This document shows positions 6,078 through 14,312 of a stretch of 23,485 nt of DNA, in pieces. Source of the stretch: Clostridia bacterium (GTDB lineage Bacteria > Bacillota > Clostridia > Christensenellales > Aristaeellaceae); contig CAAGFE010000062.1 of assembly GCA_900769075.1 (NCBI GenBank), forward strand, positions 1 through 23,485, written 5' to 3'. The notes below the pieces were generated by a model. It was not told where the DNA came from and searched no databases. It saw nothing but the letters and a program-made list of their open reading frames with translations. Numbering within the stretch: position 1 is the first letter of the stretch; each line of letters opens with the position of its first letter. The position numbers and the translations under genes are program-made.

Positions 6078-7467
6078 TGGGATATCCGGCATCATCGTCC
6101 AACGCCTGCCATTGGTACACCACCTCACCGCCGCGGTTGATGTAGCCCTCCATGCGCTCGCCGTCCGCATTGCGCCAGCGGGCAAAGGCCAGCTCCCCCT
6201 CGAAGGGCATCGCCCAGGTGAAGGCGAAGGGCAGCACGGTATCGCCGTACCGGTCGATGAAGCCCCATTTGCCGTCCAGGTCACGGGCTGCCGTCCAGCC
6301 CTGCGCATCGGGCGCGCTGCGGTCGCTCCACAGGGGCTCGGTGAGCCGGTCATCCCCGCGGGACAGCATCGCCCAGGCCATCTCACAGTCAGACAGATCA
6401 TACTGAACAAAGATCGGGCCGTCCGGGGCTTCCTCATACAGCCAGGGATTGTACATCCCCTTGGGAATTTGATGGCGGCAGCGCTCCGTGCCGTCCGGCT
6501 CAACCAGGCTCCAGCTTCCGTCCGCCCGGAGGATGAACAGCGCGCCGTCCACCATGCCGCCATAGCCGGTGTCGTATGGGTCGCCGCAGTCCTCCTGCAC
6601 CATCAGGGTCTGACCCTGACGGTCAATGATGTACGGCTCATTCTCCCCGGGCAGCGTGACCTGCGCATAGCCGTCCCGGAAGGCACAGGCCGTATCAAAC
6701 TGCGCGTCGATCACGATCTCCCCCGCCGTGTTCAGATAGCCGTACAAGCCGTCCCGCTCGAAGGGCAGCAGCCCTTCCGAGACGCCATCGCCGTAATCGA
6801 CCGTCACGCCCTCCGGCAGCGCCACCACGCCCCTGCCGATTTCGATCAGCTCGCATGTCCCCGTATCGGCGCGCTCCGCCACCAGGAAGCCTTCCTCCAC
6901 CTTGAAGGCATACAGCCCGGTGACCGAGTACTCCGCCGGCACAGCCATCGCGCCCGTGGCACGGTCTGCCAGGCCCATCCGCGCATCCCGGTTGCCTTCG
7001 CGGACTTCCAGATAGGGGCAATCCTCCCAGCCCGTGACCTCATACCAGCGCAATCCGGAGAAGAAGCGGTTGGGGATGTTGAACCAGCCCATCATCGCTT
7101 CATCCGCCCCAGCGCCCATCACGAAGAACACCTCGTCCACACCGTATATGTCATCGCAGAAGTCAAACAGGATGTACTCGGGCGGCAGCAGGAACGCGCC
7201 GGTTTCGTCGATGATGCCCTCGGTGCAGGGATTCCCGTCCACGCCCCGATCGTCCACGTTCACGATGGCGCAGCCGTCATGGAAATGGTTCGCCCAGGCG
7301 TACTGGGGGACAATCCCCCACTCGCCCCGCGCGTTGATATAGCCCCACAGCCCCGTATTGGGGTCACAAGCGGGCCAGAGGGACGGTTCCGTGTCTGCGT
7401 CCGCCGGAAGGGCGGAGGCGCTCACAAGGGCCATTGCGAGGCAAATCAGGGCAAGCAGCTTCTTCAT
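6067..7467 (-). CDS. Secreted WG-repeat protein
   Basis: This 466-residue protein starts with a Sec signal peptide (basic MKK, hydrophobic core to about residue 20, small residues around 18-24) and has no lipobox. The mature part has degenerate WG repeats of the form WGYIN-x-GEW, seen near residues 41-52, 240-252, 415-427 and 442-452, each followed by a hydrophobic beta-strand stretch. WG repeats form beta-rich scaffolds in surface proteins, usually without known enzyme activity. It is rich in Asp and Glu and probably sits at the cell surface or outside. The start at 7467 has a weak GAAGG site about 9 bases upstream. It is transcribed divergently from gyrB, and the next operon's promoter lies in its 3' end. 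A specific function cannot be assigned. Confidence 0.85.
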   Translation of the reverse strand: MKKLLALICLAMALVSASALPADADTEPSLWPACDPNTGLWGYINARGEWGIVPQYAWANHFHDGCAIVNVDDRGVDGNPCTEGIIDETGAFLLPPEYILFDFCDDIYGVDEVFFVMGAGADEAMMGWFNIPNRFFSGLRWYEVTGWEDCPYLEVREGNRDARMGLADRATGAMAVPAEYSVTGLYAFKVEEGFLVAERADTGTCELIEIGRGVVALPEGVTVDYGDGVSEGLLPFERDGLYGYLNTAGEIVIDAQFDTACAFRDGYAQVTLPGENEPYIIDRQGQTLMVQEDCGDPYDTGYGGMVDGALFILRADGSWSLVEPDGTERCRHQIPKGMYNPWLYEEAPDGPIFVQYDLSDCEMAWAMLSRGDDRLTEPLWSDRSAPDAQGWTAARDLDGKWGFIDRYGDTVLPFAFTWAMPFEGELAFARWRNADGERMEGYINRGGEVVYQWQALDDDAGYPIDQ

Positions 7468-7490
7468 CCGTGCAGCCTTCTCATGGGATT

Positions 7491-7519
7491 TCTATCCAAA
7501 TAACGTTCCAGCGGTACAA
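7491..7519 (-). promoter_or_regulatory. Weak candidate promoter for the WG-repeat gene
   Basis: On the minus strand TTGTAC (7519-7514) and GATAGA (7496-7491) are 17 bp apart, each matching consensus at only three positions. The position fits a leader of roughly 20 nt. This is a guess in the absence of a better candidate. Confidence 0.3.
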
Positions 7520-7563
7520 ATGATTCCCGATATGGGAAAAAAACCTGCCGGGGAGCATTTCCT

Positions 7564-7575
7564 CGCGCGCGCGCG
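7564..7575. repeat. (CG)6 alternating tract in the gyrB control region
   Basis: Twelve bases of perfect CG alternation lie 45 bp upstream of the gyrB -10 box, in an otherwise AT-richer intergenic region. Such tracts can flip to Z-DNA under negative supercoiling. Confidence 0.9.
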
Positions 7576-7617
7576 TGATAATATTTGTAGAAAGTGCTTT
7601 TCTTTTGGGCGGAATAG

Positions 7618-7626
7618 TGATATAAT
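7618..7626 (+). promoter_or_regulatory. Extended -10 promoter of gyrB
   Basis: A TGA triplet immediately precedes a perfect TATAAT (7621-7626), forming an extended -10 element; no good -35 box is seen 16-18 bp upstream. Transcription would start near 7633, leaving a leader of about 100 nt before gyrB. Promoters that rely on an extended -10 are often sensitive to supercoiling, which would suit a gyrase gene, but this is inferred. Confidence 0.65.
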
Positions 7627-7732
7627 CAATATGCTGGGGAGTATGGGATTTCCGTCTTTCCAGTCATCCCGAAACCGTTTTACCGCCCTGCGAAAGCAAG
7701 GCGTTCTGCCTACCATTCAAACGAGGTGTGAC

Positions 7733-9709
7733 ATGGCAAACGAACTCGAAATCAATCAGGAATTGGACAGCGCCACCCAGGTCACCGGCGAGTACGGCGA
7801 GGAGCAGATCCAGGTGCTGGAAGGCCTGGAGGCCGTCCGCAAGCGCCCGGGCATGTACATCGGCTCCACCGACGCCCGCGGTCTGCATCATCTGGTGTAC
7901 GAAATCGTGGACAACTCCGTGGACGAGGCGCTGGCAGGCTTCTGCAAGCGCATTGACGTGACGCTGCATCAGGACGGCTCCGTGTCCGTGCAGGACGACG
8001 GGCGCGGCTTCCCGGTGGGCATCCACCCCAAGATGGGCCGCCCGGCCGTCGAGGTCTGCCTGACGGTGCTGCATGCCGGCGGCAAATTCGGCGGCGGCGG
8101 CTACAAGGTGTCCGGCGGACTGCACGGCGTGGGCGCGTCCGTGGTGAACGCGCTGTCCAGGCACCTGACCGTCACCGTGTACCAGGATGGAAAAATCCAT
8201 CAGCAGGAATACGCCCGGGGCAAGTACCTCTATGACCTGAAGGTCGTGGGGGAAACCGACCGCACCGGCACGACCATCCGTTTCCTGCCGGATATCATCT
8301 CGGACGAAAACCCCGACGGCATCTTCGAGCGCGGGGTGACCTTCGAGCATGACGTGCTGAAAAAGCGCCTGCGGGAGATGGCCTTCCTCAATAAGGGCAT
8401 CCGCATCGTCTTTACCGACGAGCGGGCTGAGGAGCCCATCGTCCATGATTACTGCTACGAGGGCGGACTGAAGGAGTTTGTCAAGTACCTCAACCGCAAC
8501 AAGGAGGTGCTCTTCCCCGAGCCCATCTACACCGAGGGCCTCAAGGACAATGTGCTGGTCGAGGTTGCGATGCAGTACAACGACTCCTACAACGAGAACA
8601 TCTACCCCTTCGTCAACAACATCGCCACCCCCGACGGCGGCACCCACCTGACCGGCTTCACCACCGCGCTCACCAGCGCCATCAACGATTACGGGCGCAA
8701 GTACAAGGTGCTGCGGGACAACGAGCCCAACCTCAAATCCGAGGACGTGAAGGAAAGCCTGACCGCGGTGGTTTCCGTGAAGATGGAGGATCCCCAGTTC
8801 GAGAGCCAGACCAAATCGAAGCTCGGCTCCGGCCATGTGCGCGGCATCGTCAACGACCTGGTGAAGGAGGAGCTCTCCACCTATCTGGAGGAGAACCCCG
8901 CCGTGGCCCGCGCCATTGTGGAGCGCTGCGTCAGCGCCCAGCGCGCCCGGGAGGCCGCCCGAAAGGCCCGCGAGGCCACCCGCCGCAAAACCGTGCTGGA
9001 GAGCGCTTCCCTGCCCGGCAAGCTGGCGGACTGCTCCGAGCGCGATCCCAGCAAGTGCGAGATTTTCCTCGTCGAGGGCGACTCCGCCGGCGGCTCCGCC
9101 AAGGAAGGCCGCGACCGCCATTTCCAGGCCATCTTGCCCCTGCGCGGCAAAATCCTCAACGTGGAAAAGACCCGGCTGGACAAGGCCCTGGGCAACAACG
9201 AGATCAAGAGCATGCTGACCGCCTTCGGCTGCGGCTTCGGGGATGAGTTCGACGAGAGCAAGCTGCGCTATCACCGCATCGTCTGCATGACCGACGCGGA
9301 CGTGGACGGCGCGCACATCCGCATCCTGATGCTGACCTTCTTCTACCGCTACATGCGTCCGCTGGTGGAAAAGGGCTATGTCTACGCCGCCATGCCGCCG
9401 CTGTACAAGGTGACCAAGGGCAAGTTTGAGAAGTACGTCTACGACGATGACGAGCTGCAGACCCTGCTGGATGAGATCGGGCGCGACCCCAAGCCGGAGA
9501 TCCAGCGCTACAAGGGCCTGGGCGAAATGTCCGCCGAGCAGCTGTGGATGACCACCATGAACCCCGAAACCCGCACGATGATGCAGATCACCCCCGAGGA
9601 TGCTGCCGAGGCCGACGCCATTTTCACCCTGCTGATGGGCGACCAGGTCGAGCCGAGAAGGAAGTTCATTGAGGAAAACGCGGATTTGGTGAAGGATCTG
9701 GATTTCTGA
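7733..9709 (+). CDS. gyrB: DNA gyrase subunit B
   Basis: This 658-residue protein is the ATPase subunit of gyrase, which introduces negative supercoils with GyrA. Visible features: the GHKL ATPase site with Glu57 and Asn61 (YEIVDNSVDEA), the ATP lid GGGYKVSGGLHGVG (121-134), the QTKSKLGS loop (359-366) and the TOPRIM domain with EGDSAGGSA (448-456) and DADVD (521-525). The C-terminus has the QRYKGLGEM block that separates GyrB from many ParE proteins. It carries Arg471 in PLRGK, normal for Gram-positive GyrB. I chose ATG 7733 (MANELE) with GAGGTG 5 bases upstream; the open frame runs further upstream only by chance. gyrA follows after 52 bp, so the two are one operon. Confidence 0.98.
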   Translation: MANELEINQELDSATQVTGEYGEEQIQVLEGLEAVRKRPGMYIGSTDARGLHHLVYEIVDNSVDEALAGFCKRIDVTLHQDGSVSVQDDGRGFPVGIHPKMGRPAVEVCLTVLHAGGKFGGGGYKVSGGLHGVGASVVNALSRHLTVTVYQDGKIHQQEYARGKYLYDLKVVGETDRTGTTIRFLPDIISDENPDGIFERGVTFEHDVLKKRLREMAFLNKGIRIVFTDERAEEPIVHDYCYEGGLKEFVKYLNRNKEVLFPEPIYTEGLKDNVLVEVAMQYNDSYNENIYPFVNNIATPDGGTHLTGFTTALTSAINDYGRKYKVLRDNEPNLKSEDVKESLTAVVSVKMEDPQFESQTKSKLGSGHVRGIVNDLVKEELSTYLEENPAVARAIVERCVSAQRAREAARKAREATRRKTVLESASLPGKLADCSERDPSKCEIFLVEGDSAGGSAKEGRDRHFQAILPLRGKILNVEKTRLDKALGNNEIKSMLTAFGCGFGDEFDESKLRYHRIVCMTDADVDGAHIRILMLTFFYRYMRPLVEKGYVYAAMPPLYKVTKGKFEKYVYDDDELQTLLDEIGRDPKPEIQRYKGLGEMSAEQLWMTTMNPETRTMMQITPEDAAEADAIFTLLMGDQVEPRRKFIEENADLVKDLDF

Positions 9710-9761
9710 TCCGGTTTCCCGCATTCTGATTATCGCCCCAAGCTAAGGGAGAGGCAACATC

Positions 9762-12257
9762 ATGAGCAACATTCAAGATAAACTCATTCCGGTCAACCTG
9801 GAACAGGAGATGAAGAAGTCCTTCATCTCCTACGCGATGGCCGTCATCATCGACCGCGCGCTCCCGGATGTGCGCGACGGTCTCAAGCCTGTGCATCGCC
9901 GCATCCTCTACGACATGCACGAATTGGGCATGACCCCCGATAAGCCCTACCGCAAATCCGCCCGTCTGGTGGGCGATGTGCTGGGCAAATTCCACCCCCA
10001 CGGCGATTCCTCCGTGTACGACGCCATGGTGCGCCTGGCCCAGCCCTTCAACATCCGCTACACCCTGGTGGACGGTCAGGGCAACTACGGCTCCGTGGAC
10101 GGCGACGGCGCTGCCGCCATGCGTTATACCGAGGCCCGCATGTCCAAATTGACCCCCATGCTGCTGGAGGGCATCGAAAAGGACACGGTGGACTTCTACC
10201 CCAACTTCGATGAAACCCTCATGCAGCCCGCCGTGCTGCCCGCCCGCTTCCCCAACCTGCTGGTGAACGGCGCCAGCGGCATCGCCGTCGGCATGGCCAC
10301 CAACATCCCGCCCCACAACCTGGGCGAGGTGATCGACGGCGTGATCTGTATGATCGACAACCCGGACTGCACCATCGACGATCTGATGGAGCACATCAAG
10401 GGCCCCGACTTCCCCACCGGCGGCATCATCCTGGGCCGCAGGGGCATCCGTGAGGCCTACTACACCGGTCACGGACGCATCGAGGTGCGGGCGAAAACCA
10501 ACATCGAGCAGATGCCCGGCAACCGCTGCCGCATTGTCGTCACCGAGATTCCCTACCAGGTCAACAAGGCCCGCCTGGTGGAGAAGATCGCCGAATTGGT
10601 GCACGAGAAGCGCATCGAGGGCATCAGCGACATCCGCGACGAGTCCGACCGCGAGGGCATGCGCATCGTCATCGAGCTGAAGAAGGACGTGTACCCCCAG
10701 GTCGTGCTGAACCTGCTGTACAAGCACACCAGCATGCAGGAGACCTTCGGCGCGAACATGCTGGCCCTGGTGAACGGTCAGCCCAAGGTGCTGCCGCTGC
10801 GTGACATGGTGTACTACTACCTGGAGCATCAGAAGGACGTAGTCACCCGCCGCACGAAGTTCGAGCTGGACAAGGCCCAGGCCCGCGCCCACATCTTGGA
10901 GGGTCTGCTCAAGGCCCTGGATCACATCGACGAGATCGTCGACCTCATCAAGGCCAGCAAGGACAGCGCCACGGCGAAGGCCGCGCTGATTGAGCGCTTT
11001 GCCTTCAGCGAGAAGCAGGCCCAGGCCATCCTGGATATGCGTCTGGCCCGTCTGACCGGTCTGGAGCGTGACCGTCTCCAGGCGGAATACAATGATCTTC
11101 AGGTGGAAATCCTGCGCCTGCAGGGGATCCTGGCGGACGAGAAGAAGCTGATGGAGGTCATCAAGACCGAGATCCTGGCCATCAAGGAGAAATTCGCCGA
11201 CAAGCGCCGCACGGAGCTGACCACCATCGACGGCGAAATCGACGTGGAAGACCTGATCGCCGAAGAAGGCATGGTCGTCACCATGACCCGGCAGGGATAC
11301 ATCAAGCGCATCACCAAGAGTGCCTACCGCAGCCAGAACCGCGGCGGACGCGGCGTGTCCGGCATGACCACGAAGGATGAGGACTACGCGGTGCAGATGC
11401 GCGTGGTCGGCACCCACGATGAGATCATGTTCTTCACCAACCTGGGCCGGGTGTACATGCTCAAGTGCTACCAGATTCCCGAGGCAGGCCGTCAGGCCCG
11501 CGGCACGGCGATGGTCAACCTCCTCCAGATCGCTTCGGGCGAGAAGGTCACCCGCATGGTTCCGGTGCCCAAGGGCAGCAATGTGGAGGACTACAACATC
11601 GTCATGGCGACCCGCGAGGGCATGATCAAAAAGACCCCCTTCGAGGAGTTCCGCAACCTGCGCAAGAACGGCCTGATCGCCATCGTCCTCAGGGAGGGGG
11701 ACGAGCTGATCGGCGTGGAGCTGTCCAACGGCGAGGACGAGCTGATCCTCGGCACCCGCAAGGGCATGTGCATCCGCTTCAGCGAAGAGCACATCCGCCC
11801 GATGGGCCGCGCCTCCATGGGCGTGAAGTCCATGAAGCTGGCGGAGGACGATGAGGTCATCGACATGGCCCCCATCGAGGAGGGCGCGACCGTGCTGGCC
11901 ATCACCGAGGGCGGCTACGGCAAGCGCACCAGCCCCGACGAATACCGCGAGCAGGGCCGCAACGGCAAGGGCATCCGCGCCATCAACCTGACCGACAAGA
12001 CCGGCGACCTGGCCGCGCTGCTGCTGGTGCACGAGGATGAGGACATCCTGCTCATCACCGACGACGGCACCATCATCCGCACCCCCGCGGCGGACGTACG
12101 CCTGTGCGGGCGCAACACCCAGGGCGTGCGCGTGATGAAGCTCCAGGAGGGCAGCCGCGTGATCGGCGTGGCCCGCGCGGAGAAGGAAGAGGAAGCCGCG
12201 GAGCCGGACGCCGCGGAGGAAATCACCGGGGGAACAGCGCAGCGAAGCGCTCCCTGA
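9762..12257 (+). CDS. gyrA: DNA gyrase subunit A
   Basis: This 831-residue protein is the DNA-breaking and wrapping subunit of gyrase. The catalytic tyrosine is Tyr122 (AAAMRYTEAR). The quinolone-resistance region keeps the sensitive residues Ser83 and Asp87 with numbering identical to E. coli (HPHGDSSVYD, 78-87). The C-terminal beta-pinwheel carries a GyrA box at residues 525-531 reading QNRGGRG, a variant of the usual QRRGGKG, which identifies it as GyrA rather than ParC. An acidic tail of about 25 residues ends the protein. The start at 9762 has a purine-rich GGGAGAGG site 8 bases upstream. It follows gyrB directly; no dnaA, dnaN or recF is present in the window, so this locus is not next to a classical origin cluster within the visible range. 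Confidence 0.98.
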   Translation: MSNIQDKLIPVNLEQEMKKSFISYAMAVIIDRALPDVRDGLKPVHRRILYDMHELGMTPDKPYRKSARLVGDVLGKFHPHGDSSVYDAMVRLAQPFNIRYTLVDGQGNYGSVDGDGAAAMRYTEARMSKLTPMLLEGIEKDTVDFYPNFDETLMQPAVLPARFPNLLVNGASGIAVGMATNIPPHNLGEVIDGVICMIDNPDCTIDDLMEHIKGPDFPTGGIILGRRGIREAYYTGHGRIEVRAKTNIEQMPGNRCRIVVTEIPYQVNKARLVEKIAELVHEKRIEGISDIRDESDREGMRIVIELKKDVYPQVVLNLLYKHTSMQETFGANMLALVNGQPKVLPLRDMVYYYLEHQKDVVTRRTKFELDKAQARAHILEGLLKALDHIDEIVDLIKASKDSATAKAALIERFAFSEKQAQAILDMRLARLTGLERDRLQAEYNDLQVEILRLQGILADEKKLMEVIKTEILAIKEKFADKRRTELTTIDGEIDVEDLIAEEGMVVTMTRQGYIKRITKSAYRSQNRGGRGVSGMTTKDEDYAVQMRVVGTHDEIMFFTNLGRVYMLKCYQIPEAGRQARGTAMVNLLQIASGEKVTRMVPVPKGSNVEDYNIVMATREGMIKKTPFEEFRNLRKNGLIAIVLREGDELIGVELSNGEDELILGTRKGMCIRFSEEHIRPMGRASMGVKSMKLAEDDEVIDMAPIEEGATVLAITEGGYGKRTSPDEYREQGRNGKGIRAINLTDKTGDLAALLLVHEDEDILLITDDGTIIRTPAADVRLCGRNTQGVRVMKLQEGSRVIGVARAEKEEEAAEPDAAEEITGGTAQRSAP

Positions 12258-12327
12258 GGAAAGCGACAGCGACATCTGATGAGCCGAAACGCCCACTCCA
12301 ACCCCATGACTGCAAGGAGGCACAGAC

Positions 12328-12651
12328 ATGTACAAGAACATTGAAAAGAAGATGAAGCTCCGTCTGGCGGAGCAGGTGGACTACCAGCCCGGCCAGGTGG
12401 TCAGCAAGACTCTGGTGCAGAACGACAAGGTCAGCATGACGATCTTCTCCTTCGACAAGGGAGAGGAAATCTCCACCCACGCCGCCGGCGGCGACGCGAT
12501 GGTCACCGTCCTGGAGGGCAAGGGCCGCTTCACTGTGGCGGGCGAGGTGTTCTTCCTGGAGGCGGGCGACACGCTCATCATGCCCAAGGACATTCCCCAT
12601 GCCGTGTACGGCGAGGAACGCTTCAAGATGCAGCTGGTCGTGTCCTACTGA
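12328..12651 (+). CDS. Small single-domain cupin protein
   Basis: This 107-residue protein is a complete single cupin barrel (Cupin_2). Motif 1 is degenerate: GEEISTHAAGGDAMVTVLEG (residues 49-68) keeps one histidine of the usual pair. Motif 2, GDTLIMPKDIPHAV (about 80-93), keeps its histidine. Metal binding may therefore be weak or altered. Family members range from enzymes to small-molecule sensors, and the role here is unknown. The start at 12328 has AAGGAGG 7 bases upstream. It lies 70 bp after gyrA on the same strand and before a strong terminator, so it is probably transcribed as the third gene of the gyrase operon; I do not know of a functional link to gyrase. Confidence 0.9.
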   Translation: MYKNIEKKMKLRLAEQVDYQPGQVVSKTLVQNDKVSMTIFSFDKGEEISTHAAGGDAMVTVLEGKGRFTVAGEVFFLEAGDTLIMPKDIPHAVYGEERFKMQLVVSY

Positions 12652-12661
12652 GAAAGCAGAT

Positions 12662-12705
12662 GCCCCCGGGAGCAGGGCCGCAGCGGCAGCTCCCGGGGGC
12701 TTTTT
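12662..12705 (+). terminator. Strong intrinsic terminator after the gyrB-gyrA-cupin operon
   Basis: A 12-bp perfect GC-rich stem (12662-12673/12689-12700) around a 15-nt loop is followed by TTTTTG. It begins 10 bp after the cupin stop and closes the gyrase transcription unit. Confidence 0.93.
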
Positions 12706-12825
12706 GTTGTGGAACGCGGCAGGTCTGACGCAGGAATGTACGGAACAACGCCCTGCATCTGGAGAATCTCAACGGAATTTGACTTTGTTTTCGGATACAG
12801 TTCATTTCATCATGCGATCATGCTC

Positions 12826-13608
12826 ATGAGAAAGGAGGAGATCCTTACGCTGCAGCTGTCATATTACGTTCTTTTCTTCTTCCTCTGCAGCATGCTGGGC
12901 TGGATGATGGAGGTTGTGACCATCCTCGTGAGCCGGGGCAAATTCGTCAATCGCGGCTTTCTTCTCGGCCCGTACTGTCCGATCTACGGGACAGGCTGCG
13001 TGCTGATGACCTGGCTCATCCCGCAGTATGCAGATTCCATTCCCGCGACCTTCGCGCTGGCGCTGCTCCTGTGCGGCACGGTGGAATACCTGACAAGCTG
13101 GGCCATGGAGAAAATATTCCATGCCCGGTGGTGGGATTACAGCGGGCATCGTTTTCAGCTCAACGGCCGCGTCTGTCTGAAAAACCTGCTGGCCTTCGGT
13201 GTGCTGGGCGTGTTGGTGGTCAAGGTGCTTGCCCCCTTCGCCTTCGGGCGGTTTGAACATCTGCCGGACAGGGTGGCATACGGGCTGTGCATCGGTCTGC
13301 TCGTCCTGTTCATCACCGACGTGATCCTCTCGGCGAATGTGCTGGGCCGAATCCGTCACACGGCCGCAACGCTCACCGGCGACAGCACAGAAACGCTGAC
13401 CCGGGCCGTCCGCGAAGCGCTGTGGGAGAAAGGCTGTCTGCTCCGCCGTACGCTGCATGCATTCCCCGAGGTAAGGCTCTACAACAAGCAGCTGCTTGAG
13501 CATTTGCACCAGCATCGCACCGAGTTGATCCAGAAGAGCCGCGAGCGGAATATCCGGCTGCGGAATGAGCTGGATCAGCTGGAGCATCGCTTCCGCTCCC
13601 GCGATTGA
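12826..13608 (+). CDS. Putative ABC-transporter permease-like membrane protein (PF06541)
   Basis: This membrane protein matches the CmpB/PF06541 family of Firmicutes. Signatures seen are SMLGWMMEVV in the first membrane segment and RGFLLGPYCPIYGTG after it. About five hydrophobic segments are followed by a C-terminal soluble, Arg/Leu-rich helical region of about 80 residues that probably forms a coiled coil. The family is called a permease by name only; transport is unproven. The start is uncertain. ATG codons at 12820 and 12826 have no ribosome binding site, while the perfect AAAGGAGG at 12831-12838 lies inside the frame and points to a CTG at 12850 (giving 252 residues), where homologues would be expected to begin. 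I give 12826 as the first defensible ATG. Confidence 0.82.
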   Translation: MRKEEILTLQLSYYVLFFFLCSMLGWMMEVVTILVSRGKFVNRGFLLGPYCPIYGTGCVLMTWLIPQYADSIPATFALALLLCGTVEYLTSWAMEKIFHARWWDYSGHRFQLNGRVCLKNLLAFGVLGVLVVKVLAPFAFGRFEHLPDRVAYGLCIGLLVLFITDVILSANVLGRIRHTAATLTGDSTETLTRAVREALWEKGCLLRRTLHAFPEVRLYNKQLLEHLHQHRTELIQKSRERNIRLRNELDQLEHRFRSRD

Positions 13609-13680
13609 TCCTTCGTCGCCAGTCGATCCCTCCTTAGCGATCGCTCCATCGCAACCGGCTCGGATCATTGCATCACAAAA

Positions 13681-13724
13681 CCGGGCACCTCCGACCCCGC
13701 AAGGACAGGAAGTGCCCGGTCATT
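13681..13724. terminator. Bidirectional terminator between convergent genes
   Basis: An 8-bp stem (13681-13688/13712-13719), extended by an inner TCC/GGA pairing, is followed by TCATTTTT on the plus strand and by TTTTG on the minus strand. It lies between the PF06541 gene and the convergent 174-residue gene and can serve both. Confidence 0.85.
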
Positions 13725-13761
13725 TTTCGTGTTCCTCAGCCCATGCGGCTGGATACGGCCC

Positions 13762-14286
13762 TCAGCCGTCCATTTCGCCGGGGTTGACCAGCTCCGCGCC
13801 GTCGCCGTAGACCACCAGGTCATCCTCATTTTCGCTCATGAGCCGCCAGCATTCCTCGCCGCCGGAGGTATCCGACATCACGGTCAGCGTCGCGCCGCAC
13901 TGGAAAACAATGGTCAGGTCGCCCAGTTGGTTGAGCATCGCGGTGCGGACGGTCAGGCCGTCCAGGTCGCCGTTGACGCGCTCAAGGGCTTCATCCAGGC
14001 GATTCGCGCCTTCCTCATCGGAATGGAAATCCTCAGGGATGTAGTCCTCCTCGTAGCCCATGGTGCGCCACATCGACCACATCGCTTCAGAGGGCTGATA
14101 CACATCGTTGCGGGCCAGGATGGTGCGGCCCTGCTCGGTCAGGCGATAATAGCACTGGATGCGCAGGGTGTGCTGGGCGCCGAAGGTCAGCAGCAGCATG
14201 TCCGCCTCCCGGGAGGCCGCTGTCAGGGGCTGGTTGATCAGACCGTTCAATCGGGTCTGGACAAGGTTGATTTCAGAGATGTTCAT
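13762..14286 (-). CDS. Hypothetical protein, 174 residues
   Basis: I do not recognise this protein with confidence. It is soluble, acidic (rich in Asp/Glu, especially residues 80-110 and the C-terminus) and lacks a signal peptide or membrane segment. A beta-rich start contains the conserved-looking INQPLTAASREADMLLLTFG stretch, followed by a helical acidic middle and a C-terminal beta part with GDLTIVFQ and EECWRL. The ending (W-R-L, then VVYGDG) recalls small domains of unknown function common in Firmicutes, but that is only a resemblance. The start at 14286 (MNISEI) has AAAGGA 5 bases upstream; upstream in-frame sequence belongs to the antisense of thrC. It lies 26 bp after the threonine synthase stop, so it is probably cotranscribed with it. 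Confidence 0.8.
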   Translation of the reverse strand: MNISEINLVQTRLNGLINQPLTAASREADMLLLTFGAQHTLRIQCYYRLTEQGRTILARNDVYQPSEAMWSMWRTMGYEEDYIPEDFHSDEEGANRLDEALERVNGDLDGLTVRTAMLNQLGDLTIVFQCGATLTVMSDTSGGEECWRLMSENEDDLVVYGDGAELVNPGEMDG

Positions 14287-14312
14287 TTTGATCCTTTCCG
14301 TGGGGTGTGGGT

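Noticed and set aside
7664..9724. A 686-residue open frame on the minus strand opposite gyrB
   Set aside because: Same pattern as above: an open antisense frame caused by high GC and codon bias, with no motif or start signal.
9666..12341. An 891-residue open frame on the minus strand opposite gyrA
   Set aside because: Its residues are dominated by His, Val, Gly, Leu and Ala typical of antisense frames in GC-rich genes; gyrA on the plus strand has full family motifs. There is no ribosome binding site or recognisable domain.
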